From contig REEC01000139.1 of NCBI GenBank assembly GCA_007695285.1, positions 1 to 48,751 of the forward strand: DNA of 48,751 nucleotides, read 5' to 3'. Positions 31,554 through 40,297 of this stretch are shown here, in pieces. The notes under the pieces were generated by a model. That model was not told the origin of the DNA. It saw nothing but the letters and a program-made list of their open reading frames with translations, and made no database searches. Every line of letters begins with the position of its first letter. Positions within the stretch are counted from its first letter, which is position 1. The translations under genes were made by a program, and so were the position numbers. The stretch is from Spirochaetaceae bacterium (lineage in GTDB: Bacteria; Spirochaetota; Spirochaetia; DSM-27196; PXBQ01).

Positions 31554-33083
31554 GTGCAACTCGTTATGTGGGTGGCCCTTCCTCTTGCCGGTTTAATTCT
31601 AGGTTGGACTATTCGATGGCTCTATGCCAAATTTCAGCTCTCGTCGTCGGAGCAGAGAGCGGAAAGACTAAAAAGAGATGCCGTAAAAGACGCGGAAGCG
31701 CTGCAAAAAGAGCTTCTCGTCGAGACCAAGGATCAATTACTTCGGGAACGGAATGAGCAGGAACGAGAACTTCGTGAACGTCGTACAGAACTCCAGAAAC
31801 TCGAACGCCGGCTCCTGCAGAAAGAGGAAAACCTAGAAAACAAACTTGCTGCCGTCGAAAGACAACAACAGGCTTTTGTAGACCGCGAGAGGAAAATAGC
31901 AGAGCAAGAAGAGGAGCTGTCTCACCAGGAGGCGAGATGGCGAGAAGAGCTTGAGCGCGTCTCCGGTTTGACGTCCGATGATGCCAAAAAAATCATCATG
32001 AGTTCGTTGGAAGACGAAGCGCGTCATGATGCACAAGGCATCATCAACAAGATAGAACAAGAAGCCCAGGTTACAGCGGACAAAAAGGCCCGCGACATAC
32101 TGGTTACGACGATCCAGCGAATGGCGTCGGAAGTAAACGCCGAAGTTACGGTCGCGTCGGTCACGTTACCGAACGACGAGATGAAAGGCCGAATTATCGG
32201 TCGCGAGGGACGGAACATTCGCACTCTCGAGACGCTGACGGGTGTCGATATTATCATCGACGATACCCCCGAAGCCGTCGTCGTGTCGTGTTTCGATCCG
32301 GTACGAAAAGAGATCGCACGCCGGTCGCTTGAACGATTGATTTCCGACGGTCGCATTCATCCGACGCGGATCGAGGAAGTTGTTCAGAAAGTGACGCAAG
32401 ATCTCAGCCAGATCATCTACGAAGAAGGTGAGAAGGTTCTGTACGAGCTCGGTATTCATCACATGAAACCCGAGGGCATCCGCGGACTCGGCCGGTTGTT
32501 ATACCGAACGAGTTACGGTCAGAACGTGCTCGCTCACTCGAAAGAGGTCGCGGTTTTTGCCGGGATGATCGCCGCCGAAGTCGGCGCCGACCGGGAAATC
32601 GCGAAGCGCGGTGGGCTGCTGCACGATATCGGCAAGGGGATCGAGAGCGAAGGCGACAGCAACCACGTCGAACTCGGCGTCGAGCTCGCGAAACGCATGA
32701 ACGAGGACGAGAGCGTCATCAACGGGATCGCGGCGCATCACGGCGACGTACCACACTCGTGCGTCGAGTCGGTGATCGTGCAAATTGCCGACGCTCTCTC
32801 GGCTTCGCGGCCCGGCGCACGACGCGAGACGCTTGACAACTACATCAAGCGGTTGCAGAGCCTCGAACAGATCGCCGAAGGGTACGACGGGGTCGATAAG
32901 GCGTTCGCGATTCAAGCCGGTCGCGAGCTGCGGATCATGGTGAACCATGAGAAAGTCTCGGATAACGAGGCGAAAGAGATCGCGAAGGAGATCGCGCGGA
33001 AGATCGAGCAGCAACTTCGATATCCGGGGCGAATCAAAGTGACGATGATCCGTGAAACCCGTATCACCGAGTACGCGCGATAA
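31554..33083 (+). CDS. rny: Ribonuclease Y
   Basis: Membrane-anchored endoribonuclease that starts bulk mRNA decay. The 509-residue product begins at GTG 31554 after GGAGGG at five-base spacing. It has one N-terminal membrane helix (MWVALPLAGLILGWTI), a long coiled coil rich in Glu/Arg/Gln (about 30-175), the KH RNA-binding domain (203-265, GRIIGREGRNIRTLETLTG), and the HD phosphohydrolase domain with LLHDIGKGI (His357-Asp358) and HHGDV downstream. Layout and length are standard. It is followed after six bases by ymdB, the usual neighbour in many phyla. Confidence 0.97.
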   Translation: MQLVMWVALPLAGLILGWTIRWLYAKFQLSSSEQRAERLKRDAVKDAEALQKELLVETKDQLLRERNEQERELRERRTELQKLERRLLQKEENLENKLAAVERQQQAFVDRERKIAEQEEELSHQEARWREELERVSGLTSDDAKKIIMSSLEDEARHDAQGIINKIEQEAQVTADKKARDILVTTIQRMASEVNAEVTVASVTLPNDEMKGRIIGREGRNIRTLETLTGVDIIIDDTPEAVVVSCFDPVRKEIARRSLERLISDGRIHPTRIEEVVQKVTQDLSQIIYEEGEKVLYELGIHHMKPEGIRGLGRLLYRTSYGQNVLAHSKEVAVFAGMIAAEVGADREIAKRGGLLHDIGKGIESEGDSNHVELGVELAKRMNEDESVINGIAAHHGDVPHSCVESVIVQIADALSASRPGARRETLDNYIKRLQSLEQIAEGYDGVDKAFAIQAGRELRIMVNHEKVSDNEAKEIAKEIARKIEQQLRYPGRIKVTMIRETRITEYAR

Positions 33084-33089
33084 CGAGAC

Positions 33090-33878
33090 ATGACAAAGAA
33101 CGTATTGGTGCTCGGAGACGTGATCGGGAACGCGGGATGCCGCGCGGTCGTCTCCGGGCTCAAAAGTCTGATCAAGAAGTTTTCGGCGGATTTTGTCGTT
33201 GTGAACGGCGAAAACTCCGCCGACGGCTTCGGGATCACCCCGGAGATCGCGACGAACATCTTTGCCGCGGGCGCAGACGTTATAACGACCGGGAACCACA
33301 TCTGGCAAAAGAAAGAAATACTCGAGTATCTCGACCAGGAAGAACGACTTCTGCGACCCGACAACTATCCGCCGGGCAACCCCGGCCATGGATACTGCGT
33401 GATCGAGACGCGAGGTCTCAGGTTCGGCGTGATTAATCTGCAGGGCCGTGTCCGGCTCCCACCGATCGAGTGTCCGTTTCGACGCGTGAAGGAGCTTCTC
33501 CGAAAGGCAAAGTCGGAGACGGACGTCGTGATCATCGATTTCCACGCCGAGTCGACCGAGGAGAAGGAAGCTTTCGCGCTGTACGTCGATGGCGACGTTG
33601 CACTCGTGTTTGGTACGCACACGCATGTGCAGACAGCCGACGAACGTGTGCTCCCGAACGGCACCGCGTACATTACGGACGTCGGCGCGACCGGCCCGCG
33701 CGATAGCGTAATCGGGTTTGAGCCGCGCATCAGCGTCGAGCGATCGTTGACGCAGATGCCTTTCCGCAATGAAGTTTCCGACAACCTCGCGTTTATCCAT
33801 GGTGTGATCGTGAAACTCGACACCGACACCGGAAAAGCTGTCGAGATCTCGCGGTATTCCGAGGCGTCGATCGTGTGA
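33090..33878 (+). CDS. ymdB: YmdB-type calcineurin-like metallophosphoesterase
   Basis: Dimetal phosphoesterase; Bacillus YmdB hydrolyses 2',3'-cyclic nucleotides and affects biofilm and motility choices. The 262-residue product matches the family in length and motifs: VLGDVIGNAG, VVVNGENSADGFG, TTGNHIWQKKEI, IDFHAESTEEKEA and the closing GTHTHVQTADERVLP with TDVGATGPRDSVIG. The start ATG is six bases after rny. Its stop overlaps the tlyA GTG start (GTGA). Confidence 0.95.
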   Translation: MTKNVLVLGDVIGNAGCRAVVSGLKSLIKKFSADFVVVNGENSADGFGITPEIATNIFAAGADVITTGNHIWQKKEILEYLDQEERLLRPDNYPPGNPGHGYCVIETRGLRFGVINLQGRVRLPPIECPFRRVKELLRKAKSETDVVIIDFHAESTEEKEAFALYVDGDVALVFGTHTHVQTADERVLPNGTAYITDVGATGPRDSVIGFEPRISVERSLTQMPFRNEVSDNLAFIHGVIVKLDTDTGKAVEISRYSEASIV

Positions 33879-34726
33879 GAAAGACGCCGTTGATCGACGC
33901 CGTCGCGCGGACGTACCCGGAGTACGACCGCGAGCAGGTCATGGCGTTCGTGCTCTGTGGCGATGTGCGAGTCGACGACGAAGTGGTGCGCGATCCAAGA
34001 AAACCGGTCGATCCGGCTCAAAACGTCGAGATCGCCGCCCCGCGGTTTGTTTCGCGCGGCGGTGAGAAACTCGACGCGGCGATCCGCGCGTGGCACCTGC
34101 CTGTCGACGGTAAGGTATTCCTGGACGCCGGGTGTTCGACGGGCGGTTTTACCGACTGTCTGTTGAGTCACGGTGCGGTTCGGGTACACGCGGTCGACGT
34201 CGGGTTCAACGTACTTGCGTATCGTCTGCGGAACGACGAACGTGTCGTCGTGCACGAGCGCACCAACATCACGACGATAGGTCCACTCAACCCCGTCCCG
34301 GATGCCGCTGTCGGAGACCTTTCGTTTCGGTCGCTGCGCGGCGTCGTGCCGCGCCTCTTAGCGCTAACACGGGAGAGATGGGCGGTGGTCCTTCTGAAAC
34401 CGCAGTTCGAGTTCGAACACGTGCTCACGGCCGGCGCGCGGAACGCGAAGTTTGATGGTGTCGTCCGTGATCCGTCCGACCTTGCGAACATTGTTTCTTC
34501 AACCGCGAACGCGCTGCTCGAAGAAGGCGTCGTAATTGAGCGAATCATGCCGTCTCCCATCCGTGGACGGAGAGGAAACACCGAATTCCTCTGCGAAGTT
34601 CGCGCGACCGAGGCGAGTGAAGAATCCGACGATGGTCGATCGGGGAGAGTTCAGTCGGAAGGATTGCCGGGGAATTTCTCGGACGAAATCAGCCGAATGC
34701 TTCGCGACCAATCGGCGTCCCGATAA
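33875..34726 (+). CDS. tlyA: TlyA-family rRNA 2'-O-methyltransferase (hemolysin-like)
   Basis: S-adenosylmethionine-dependent methyltransferase; mycobacterial TlyA methylates 16S and 23S rRNA. The 283-residue product has an N-terminal S4 RNA-binding domain (about 5-55), then FVSRGGEKLDAAIRAW, the SAM-binding loop FLDAGCSTGGFTDCLL, the VGDLSFRSL motif and VVLLKPQFEFE, keeping the Lys-Asp-Lys-Glu type catalytic set. Residues ~250-283 are an added hydrophilic tail. The start is GTG overlapping the ymdB stop. The last 38 bases overlap the convergent GerMN gene, so the tail and that gene's end share DNA. Confidence 0.93.
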   Translation: MRKTPLIDAVARTYPEYDREQVMAFVLCGDVRVDDEVVRDPRKPVDPAQNVEIAAPRFVSRGGEKLDAAIRAWHLPVDGKVFLDAGCSTGGFTDCLLSHGAVRVHAVDVGFNVLAYRLRNDERVVVHERTNITTIGPLNPVPDAAVGDLSFRSLRGVVPRLLALTRERWAVVLLKPQFEFEHVLTAGARNAKFDGVVRDPSDLANIVSSTANALLEEGVVIERIMPSPIRGRRGNTEFLCEVRATEASEESDDGRSGRVQSEGLPGNFSDEISRMLRDQSASR

Positions 34727-35528
34727 AGATTCCGTCGCCGCCAAGGTACTGTATCTTCTTACCGTCGATCAGAATTTGGACTTTTTCTACGGTTGGGAAC
34801 TCGGTGGTCGAGTAGATGATCTGTTGGAGCTGCGCAAACAGTCCTTCGGCTCCCATCGGGTTGAACTGGAACGCCTCGTTGAAGTTTAGGTACGCGACGC
34901 CGTCTTGAACCGTTGCCGAGTGTAAGCGAGTGTTTTCCGGGATGAGATTCAGAAGCCCGTCGCCGAGTTCGTCGAGCGTCGGTCCTTTTAAAAGCGTCTT
35001 AAGCGTCTCGGTCATCGGGGCATTGTTATGTTCGACCCTTCGTGTGACGCGAACCGCGTTGATCCGTCCGTCGTCGGTGACGCGGATGAAGTACACCGCC
35101 GTTTCGCGCATGCGAGGTGAACTCGGCGCGGGAGCGGCGGGTTCGGGTGTCGGGGCGACCGGCTGTGGCGGGCTTGGCGGCTCGACGACGCGTTCGCGGG
35201 GCTCAGGCCCCGGCGTTTCGGTCGTTGGTGGGGACACGGTACGAGGCGGTATTTCTACGATATCCTCAACGCTTCCGTCGGTATCGTGATCCGGCGAGAG
35301 CCGTGTTATCACCTCGTCTGGAAGATCGGAGTCGGTAGGGGAAACGAGTTCCGGGTCGCGTTCGGTCACGCCGAAGCGGTCGCTCAATATCTCGACAAGA
35401 CCGGTTGAGTCGAGAACCGACCGGATCGTTGTACGATTCGCGAGAAACACGACGAGTACGAGTAATATGAATGCGATCCAGAACAACGCGCCGAGCGACG
35501 CGCGCTGTTGGTTTTTATTCGTTGCCAT
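34689..35528 (-). CDS. GerMN-domain protein with membrane anchor and Pro-rich linker
   Basis: The 279-residue product has an N-terminal signal-anchor helix (ALFWIAFILLVLVVFLANRT), then ~100 residues rich in Pro, Glu and Thr with low complexity (residues ~60-140), and a C-terminal GerMN domain: YFIRVTDDGRINAVRVTRRV, MTETLKTLLKGPTLDELGDG, then VAYLNFNEAFQF. GerMN domains (named from spore proteins) bind or scaffold at the cell surface; the linker would span the periplasm toward the wall or outer membrane. Substrate unknown. It converges on tlyA and is divergent from ptsI. Confidence 0.82.
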   Translation of the reverse strand: MATNKNQQRASLGALFWIAFILLVLVVFLANRTTIRSVLDSTGLVEILSDRFGVTERDPELVSPTDSDLPDEVITRLSPDHDTDGSVEDIVEIPPRTVSPPTTETPGPEPRERVVEPPSPPQPVAPTPEPAAPAPSSPRMRETAVYFIRVTDDGRINAVRVTRRVEHNNAPMTETLKTLLKGPTLDELGDGLLNLIPENTRLHSATVQDGVAYLNFNEAFQFNPMGAEGLFAQLQQIIYSTTEFPTVEKVQILIDGKKIQYLGGDGIFIGTPIGREAFG

Positions 35529-35570
35529 CGATTAAGGTATCGGCATTACGATCGTAGTTTTTTACTCGAT

Positions 35571-35599
35571 TTGACAGCGTACGTCATACGATTTATAGT
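35571..35599 (+). promoter_or_regulatory. Promoter of ptsI (leaderless type)
   Basis: Consensus TTGACA (35571-35576), 17-base spacer, TATAGT (35594-35599); nine bases separate it from the ATG at 35609. The message would begin within about three bases of the start codon, and there is no Shine-Dalgarno (AATCCACCT precedes the ATG). Confidence 0.8.
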
Positions 35600-35608
35600 A
35601 ATCCACCT

Positions 35609-37357
35609 ATGAAAGAGCTGGCGGGGATATCCGCGTCTCCGGGTATCGCGATCGGAAAGGTGTTCGTCCACGTGGACGAAGCGCCGGTCATCCCGCGGTA
35701 CCCGATCGACACACGGCGTTTGCCGGACGAAATGTCTCGATTTCGCGCGGCCGTTGAGAAGGCTACGGCGGAGATCCATCGGCTCAAAGAACACGCGACC
35801 GACATCGACGGCGCCGAGCAGGCTGCGTTCCTCGAGTCGCACGTCTTGATGTTGAACGACCCCGAGTTCGCGCTCACGATCGAGACAAAGCTTCACGAAC
35901 AGCGGACGAACGTCGAGTGGGTGTTGATCAACGCACGTCAGGAAATGGTCGAAAAAATGAACGCGCTCGACGACGAGTATCTGCGCGAGCGAATCGCCGA
36001 TATACAGGACGTTTCCCGGCGTATCCTCAACCATCTCCTGTACCGCGAGAAGACCTCGCTCGCCGATCTGACCGAGGAGATCGTGCTCGTCGCGCACGAT
36101 CTGCTTCCGTCGGACGCTATCGTCATGAACAAGAGGATGGTGAAAGGAATCGCGATGGATGCGGGTGGGCGAACCTCGCACACGGCGATCCTTGCTCGAG
36201 CGTTTGAGATTCCCGCGGTTCTTGGTCTGTCGGAGGTCACGCGGCTGGCCCGGGTGGGCGATACGATCATCGTCGACGGGAACCGTGGGCATGTGATCCA
36301 CGAGCCGGACGCGGCTGCGACGAAACGATACGTGCGCGTGCAGCGCGAATGGCGCAAGCACGAAGTTCAACTCATGGGCCTCAACGATTTGCCCGCCGAG
36401 ACGCGCGACGGCAAGTTGATCACTTTGAACGCCAACATCGAGATCCCCGACGAGGTCGAGTCGATCGCGACGCACGGCGCCGACGGGATTGGGCTGTACC
36501 GGTCGGAGTTTCTTTTTCTGCGGCCCGGGAATCTGCCGACCGAAGAGGAACAGTACCGCGCATACTCGTACGTTCTTGAGAATATCGGGGACAAACCCGT
36601 GACGATTCGGACTTTGGATATCGGAGGCGATAAGGTGTCCCCGGATCTCGAGGCGCTCGGTGAGAAAAATCCGATTCTCGGGTGGCGCGCGATCCGGTAC
36701 TGTTTGTCGCACGTCGATATTTTCAAGACGCAGCTTCGCGCCCTTCTGCGCGCGTCTGTTCACGGTGCGCTCCGGATCATGTTCCCGATGATATCGGGAG
36801 TCGAGGAGCTCGAACGCGCGTACGAAGTGCTCGAGCAAGTCCGGTCGCAGCTATCCGCCGAAGGGGTACCGTACGCGCGAGACATACCCGTGGGAATCAT
36901 GATCGAAGTGCCGTCTGCGGCGATGACGAGTGATATCCTCGCCAAGAGAGCGGACTTTTTTTCGATCGGCACAAACGACCTCATCCAGTACACGATCGCG
37001 GTAGACCGCGGGAACGAGAACATCGCGTATCTGTACGAGCCGTGTCACCCGGCCGTATTGAGGCTGATCCAGCTGGTCATCAGGAACGCGCACGACGTCG
37101 GAATTCCTGTCGGCATGTGTGGTGAAATGGCCGGTGATCCGAACGTTACGATGATTCTGCTCGGACTCGGGCTCGACGAGTTCAGCATGAGCGCAGCGAG
37201 CATCCCCGAGGTGAAGCGGATCATTCGATCTGTATCGCTTTCCGAAGGGGAAGACGTCGTCGGCATCGCTATGGAGATGAAAAGCTACACCGAGATCGAC
37301 GCCTACATCCGCGAATACATGCAGCGACGCTTCGGAACCGAGGTTTTCGCGTCGTAA
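35609..37357 (+). CDS. ptsI: Phosphoenolpyruvate-protein phosphotransferase (Enzyme I)
   Basis: First enzyme of the phosphotransferase system: it takes phosphate from PEP onto a histidine and passes it to HPr. The 582-residue product has the HPr-binding helical subdomain, active-site GGRTSHTAILAR (His191), the PEP-domain DLGGDK-type TLDIGGDKVSPD, IMIEVPSAAM, and the GMCGEMAGDP loop with the acid-base Cys near 503. No regulatory GAF domain is present, so it is PtsI not PtsP. No HPr or sugar-specific EII genes are in the window. It is transcribed with der, 14 bases downstream. Confidence 0.97.
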   Translation: MKELAGISASPGIAIGKVFVHVDEAPVIPRYPIDTRRLPDEMSRFRAAVEKATAEIHRLKEHATDIDGAEQAAFLESHVLMLNDPEFALTIETKLHEQRTNVEWVLINARQEMVEKMNALDDEYLRERIADIQDVSRRILNHLLYREKTSLADLTEEIVLVAHDLLPSDAIVMNKRMVKGIAMDAGGRTSHTAILARAFEIPAVLGLSEVTRLARVGDTIIVDGNRGHVIHEPDAAATKRYVRVQREWRKHEVQLMGLNDLPAETRDGKLITLNANIEIPDEVESIATHGADGIGLYRSEFLFLRPGNLPTEEEQYRAYSYVLENIGDKPVTIRTLDIGGDKVSPDLEALGEKNPILGWRAIRYCLSHVDIFKTQLRALLRASVHGALRIMFPMISGVEELERAYEVLEQVRSQLSAEGVPYARDIPVGIMIEVPSAAMTSDILAKRADFFSIGTNDLIQYTIAVDRGNENIAYLYEPCHPAVLRLIQLVIRNAHDVGIPVGMCGEMAGDPNVTMILLGLGLDEFSMSAASIPEVKRIIRSVSLSEGEDVVGIAMEMKSYTEIDAYIREYMQRRFGTEVFAS

Positions 37358-37371
37358 AGCCCGGAGAATCA

Positions 37372-38760
37372 ATGAGAAAACCAAGAGTTGTAATACTGGG
37401 CCGACCGAACGTCGGCAAATCCAGCCTTTTTAACCGTATTATCGAACGCCGTAGAGCGATCACCGACGAGATGTCGGGCGTGACGCGCGACGCGGTCGAA
37501 GCTACGACAAAAATAGCGGGGCGTGCCGTGACCGTGGTCGATACGGGGGGCGTGACCGACGCCGACGGCGTCTTCGACGCCGCGGTGCGCGAGACGAGCC
37601 TTGAAGCCGCGCGCGACGCCGACGTCATTCTGCTCGTGCTCGACGTGACCACCGTGACTCCCGAAGACGAAGAACTCATCGAGACGATTCGGCCGTATCG
37701 CGATCGAACCGTGTTGGTCGTAAACAAAGTTGATACACCCGAGAGGGATTCTCTGGTGTGGGAGCAGTACGCGCACGGATTCGATGAAGTCGTTCCGGTC
37801 TCGGCGGCGCACGGGCGCGGGATGGACGTGCTCATCGACTCTATCGTGCGTAGACTGCCCGCGGTGCCCGAACCGTCCGAACCCGTAGTATCTGCACCAA
37901 CCGACGAAGCGACCGAACAGGCTGTTCCGGCCGGTCCTGTCGACGGTGAGGGCACGCCCGCGCGCGCGATTCGGATCGCGATCCTCGGACGTCCAAACAC
38001 CGGGAAGTCGACTCTTGCGAACTACCTGATCGGGCGGAACGCGTCTCTCGTCTCGGACATTCCCGGAACGACGCGCGATGTCGTCGAGAACGAGTTCGTT
38101 TTTCGGGGTCTAATCTTTACGATCCTCGATACTGCCGGAATCAGGAAAAAAAGCCGCGTCACCGAGGCTGTCGAGTACTACTCGGTGAACCGCGCGATCA
38201 AGACGATCGACGAGGCGGACATCGTGTACTTGATGATCGACGCGACGATCGGTCTCGAGGATCAGGACAAGAAGATCGCCGCGCACGCGGTGAGGAAAGG
38301 TCGCGGCATCGTTATCGTGCTGAACAAGTGGGATCTCGCTCCGGACACCACCAACGCGTTTACCGCATTCTCGGACCGGATCAGGTACATCTTCCCTGTC
38401 CTTGGCTTTGCGCCGATCCTTCCGGTCACCGCGACGACCGGGGAGGGCGTTCCAAAACTCCTGACTCTTACCGAAGCGATCTTCCGCCGGCTCACGACTC
38501 GAATCGAGACAGGACGCTTGAACGCCGCGCTGGCTCGTTGGGTCGAGGCGACGCCGCCGCCGACGCGTGGGCCGTTCCGGTGGAAGCCGCGATATATGAC
38601 GCAAGTTTCCTCGAATCCGACTCGTTTTGTGCTGTTCGCGAACTCCGCGCGCAACTTCCCTACCGCGTACCAAGGTTACATTGTCAATAGTCTCCGGCGC
38701 GAGTTCGGCCTGAGCGATATTCCGATTGAGCTCGACGTGCGTGACGGAGCGAAGAAATAG
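37372..38760 (+). CDS. der: Ribosome biogenesis GTPase Der (EngA)
   Basis: Double GTPase needed for 50S subunit assembly. The 462-residue product has two GTP-binding domains: first P-loop GRPNVGKSS (10-18) with NKVD near 118, second GRPNTGKST (206-214) with NKWD near 322, and a C-terminal KH-like domain (MTQVSSNPTRFVLFANSARN and onward). An acidic linker of ~35 residues between the domains is longer than in E. coli. GGAGA precedes the ATG. The MerR-fusion gene follows after 24 bases, so the four genes from ptsI onward probably form one transcription unit. Confidence 0.97.
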   Translation: MRKPRVVILGRPNVGKSSLFNRIIERRRAITDEMSGVTRDAVEATTKIAGRAVTVVDTGGVTDADGVFDAAVRETSLEAARDADVILLVLDVTTVTPEDEELIETIRPYRDRTVLVVNKVDTPERDSLVWEQYAHGFDEVVPVSAAHGRGMDVLIDSIVRRLPAVPEPSEPVVSAPTDEATEQAVPAGPVDGEGTPARAIRIAILGRPNTGKSTLANYLIGRNASLVSDIPGTTRDVVENEFVFRGLIFTILDTAGIRKKSRVTEAVEYYSVNRAIKTIDEADIVYLMIDATIGLEDQDKKIAAHAVRKGRGIVIVLNKWDLAPDTTNAFTAFSDRIRYIFPVLGFAPILPVTATTGEGVPKLLTLTEAIFRRLTTRIETGRLNAALARWVEATPPPTRGPFRWKPRYMTQVSSNPTRFVLFANSARNFPTAYQGYIVNSLRREFGLSDIPIELDVRDGAKK

Positions 38761-38784
38761 GCGAGGGCAGGAGCGACGAGAGCG

Positions 38785-40296
38785 ATGGAAATCAGATTTT
38801 CGATCGGTGACGTCTCGTCCATGCTGGGCGTTCCACGACATATCCTTCGGTACTGGGAACAAGAGTCAGGAATTCTCACTCCCGAAAAGGAAAAGTCCGG
38901 ACGACGCGCGTACTCGACGGCCGATCTGCAAATTCTCTTTCGAGTTCGGCACCTTGTCTCGGTCCGTGGTGTTCCGATAAAGCAGGCCGCGCGCCTAATA
39001 ATCGCCGAGTCCGGGGTACCGCGCGTTGCGCGCGTGAAAGCCGCGGCGAACGCCGTTCGTGCGGATCTGCTTGAACTCGCCGTTCGCGCGCGGCGCACAC
39101 CCGAGATCGCGAAGCCCGCGCTCCCCGATAGCGCTCCTGTTCGTGGTGCGGAGAGCTTCTTTTTGGGCTTCGACCGCCGCGAACCCACTGTGCAGCGGCG
39201 TCTACTCGCGGCTGCCGAGTTCTGCGCGAGAAACGTCCCGGAGGATGACGGTGGTCTCCCGAGCGTACCCGAACCGCGGGCCTACGCAGTGTACCCGCGC
39301 GAGTCGGTCGAGCAATGGGCTCTCGACGCGGCGGAGACCGCGTATACAAGCCGGCAGGTCGCTGTGATCACGCCGCCGATTCGAGCGGAACGCAGAATCA
39401 ACGGGACGGCAAACATCCCGCCGACCGCGCCGTTTCCAAACGCGGACGGCGTGTCGCTGCTCGAGCGGTGTGCGTCGCGCGTAAGGGCGGCTGCGTATCG
39501 ATTCGGACGTGCACCGCTGTGGATTCTCGGCTGCGACGACGACGAGCACGACCGTTTCACCGCTCAGCTCGAGAGAAATCGATACTTCGGAGTACGGCCT
39601 GAGGACGTGCGCGTCGTGCGATGCACGCGCGCGCCGGTTCGCGATCGAGATGGACGGTTCGTCCTCGATCCACATTTCAACCCGGTCTTGCGGAGTACCG
39701 GCGACGCGGGCGTTCTCAGGGAGGCGGCGGGTTTGCCTCGATCGTTTCTCTACGTCGTGTATTCTCCGATTGGGAACCCCGTCTGCCGGTTCCCGGACGT
39801 CGAACTACTCGGTGCGCACATCGCATCTCGTCCGGCTTTAACTCTTTCGGCGACGCCTCATCCTCGGAATCCGAAACTATTTCTACCTACCGGTGTTTAT
39901 CTCTGTGACACGCGCCGTATTCGCTCTCTCGAGCTGCGCCGACGCGTGCGTCTGGAAGTCGCGACGCTCATTCCAGGCGAGAAACGTGACGATTGTAGAG
40001 TGAGCGAGGTGTTTTACACTACTTACGATCCCGCGGCGGCGCTGGGGCGGCACGACGTGTGTGTCGTCGCTTCGCCGGCGATCGAGCGGGTTTCACGTGG
40101 AGGCGACCTTGCCGGCGTCGCGGCGGCAGTGCGGCGGAAGTACACGACGTGGGCGAACGCGCTTGGATCCGGGTACCCGTCGCGGGAGATGGATGTTTCG
40201 CCGGTATACGCGGAGAGTATAGATGAGTTTATGTTGCGGGAGAGACAAAAGGGAACACCGCCCTCGAATCACGATAGAACGAACGGTGACTCGTAG
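38785..40296 (+). CDS. MerR-type regulator fused to a UDP-sugar-pyrophosphorylase-like domain
   Basis: A 503-residue chimera. Residues 4-75 are a MerR winged helix (SIGDVSSMLGVPRHILRYWE, then SGRRAYSTADLQILFRVRHL). Residues ~90-165 form a linker. Residues ~240-430 resemble the nucleotidyltransferase fold of UDP-sugar and UDP-N-acetylhexosamine pyrophosphorylases: PLWILGCDDDEHDRFTAQLE with NRYFGVRPEDVRVVRC matches the family's 'DDTHxxT...NxYFG' core, and FLYVVYSPIGNPVCRFPDVE resembles the following product-binding region. The Gly-rich nucleotide-binding loop expected at the N-terminus of such enzymes is not visible, so this is probably a binding-only, sensor domain. It sits after der and before a secreted cysteine protein. 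Function unknown. Confidence 0.72.
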   Translation: MEIRFSIGDVSSMLGVPRHILRYWEQESGILTPEKEKSGRRAYSTADLQILFRVRHLVSVRGVPIKQAARLIIAESGVPRVARVKAAANAVRADLLELAVRARRTPEIAKPALPDSAPVRGAESFFLGFDRREPTVQRRLLAAAEFCARNVPEDDGGLPSVPEPRAYAVYPRESVEQWALDAAETAYTSRQVAVITPPIRAERRINGTANIPPTAPFPNADGVSLLERCASRVRAAAYRFGRAPLWILGCDDDEHDRFTAQLERNRYFGVRPEDVRVVRCTRAPVRDRDGRFVLDPHFNPVLRSTGDAGVLREAAGLPRSFLYVVYSPIGNPVCRFPDVELLGAHIASRPALTLSATPHPRNPKLFLPTGVYLCDTRRIRSLELRRRVRLEVATLIPGEKRDDCRVSEVFYTTYDPAAALGRHDVCVVASPAIERVSRGGDLAGVAAAVRRKYTTWANALGSGYPSREMDVSPVYAESIDEFMLRERQKGTPPSNHDRTNGDS

Positions 40297-40297
40297 G

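Noticed and set aside
32499-33800. Long minus-strand open frame (433 codons) across rny and ymdB
   Set aside because: It spans two clear plus-strand genes and their junction; the translation is low-quality and basic.
35529-35570. Promoter for the GerMN gene
   Set aside because: Only weak, poorly spaced boxes are seen on the minus strand; not enough to support a call.
35546-36838. Long minus-strand open frame (430 codons) opposite ptsI
   Set aside because: It mirrors the codon-position bias of ptsI, has no ribosome site, and its translation is rich in His/Arg/Asp with no recognisable domain.
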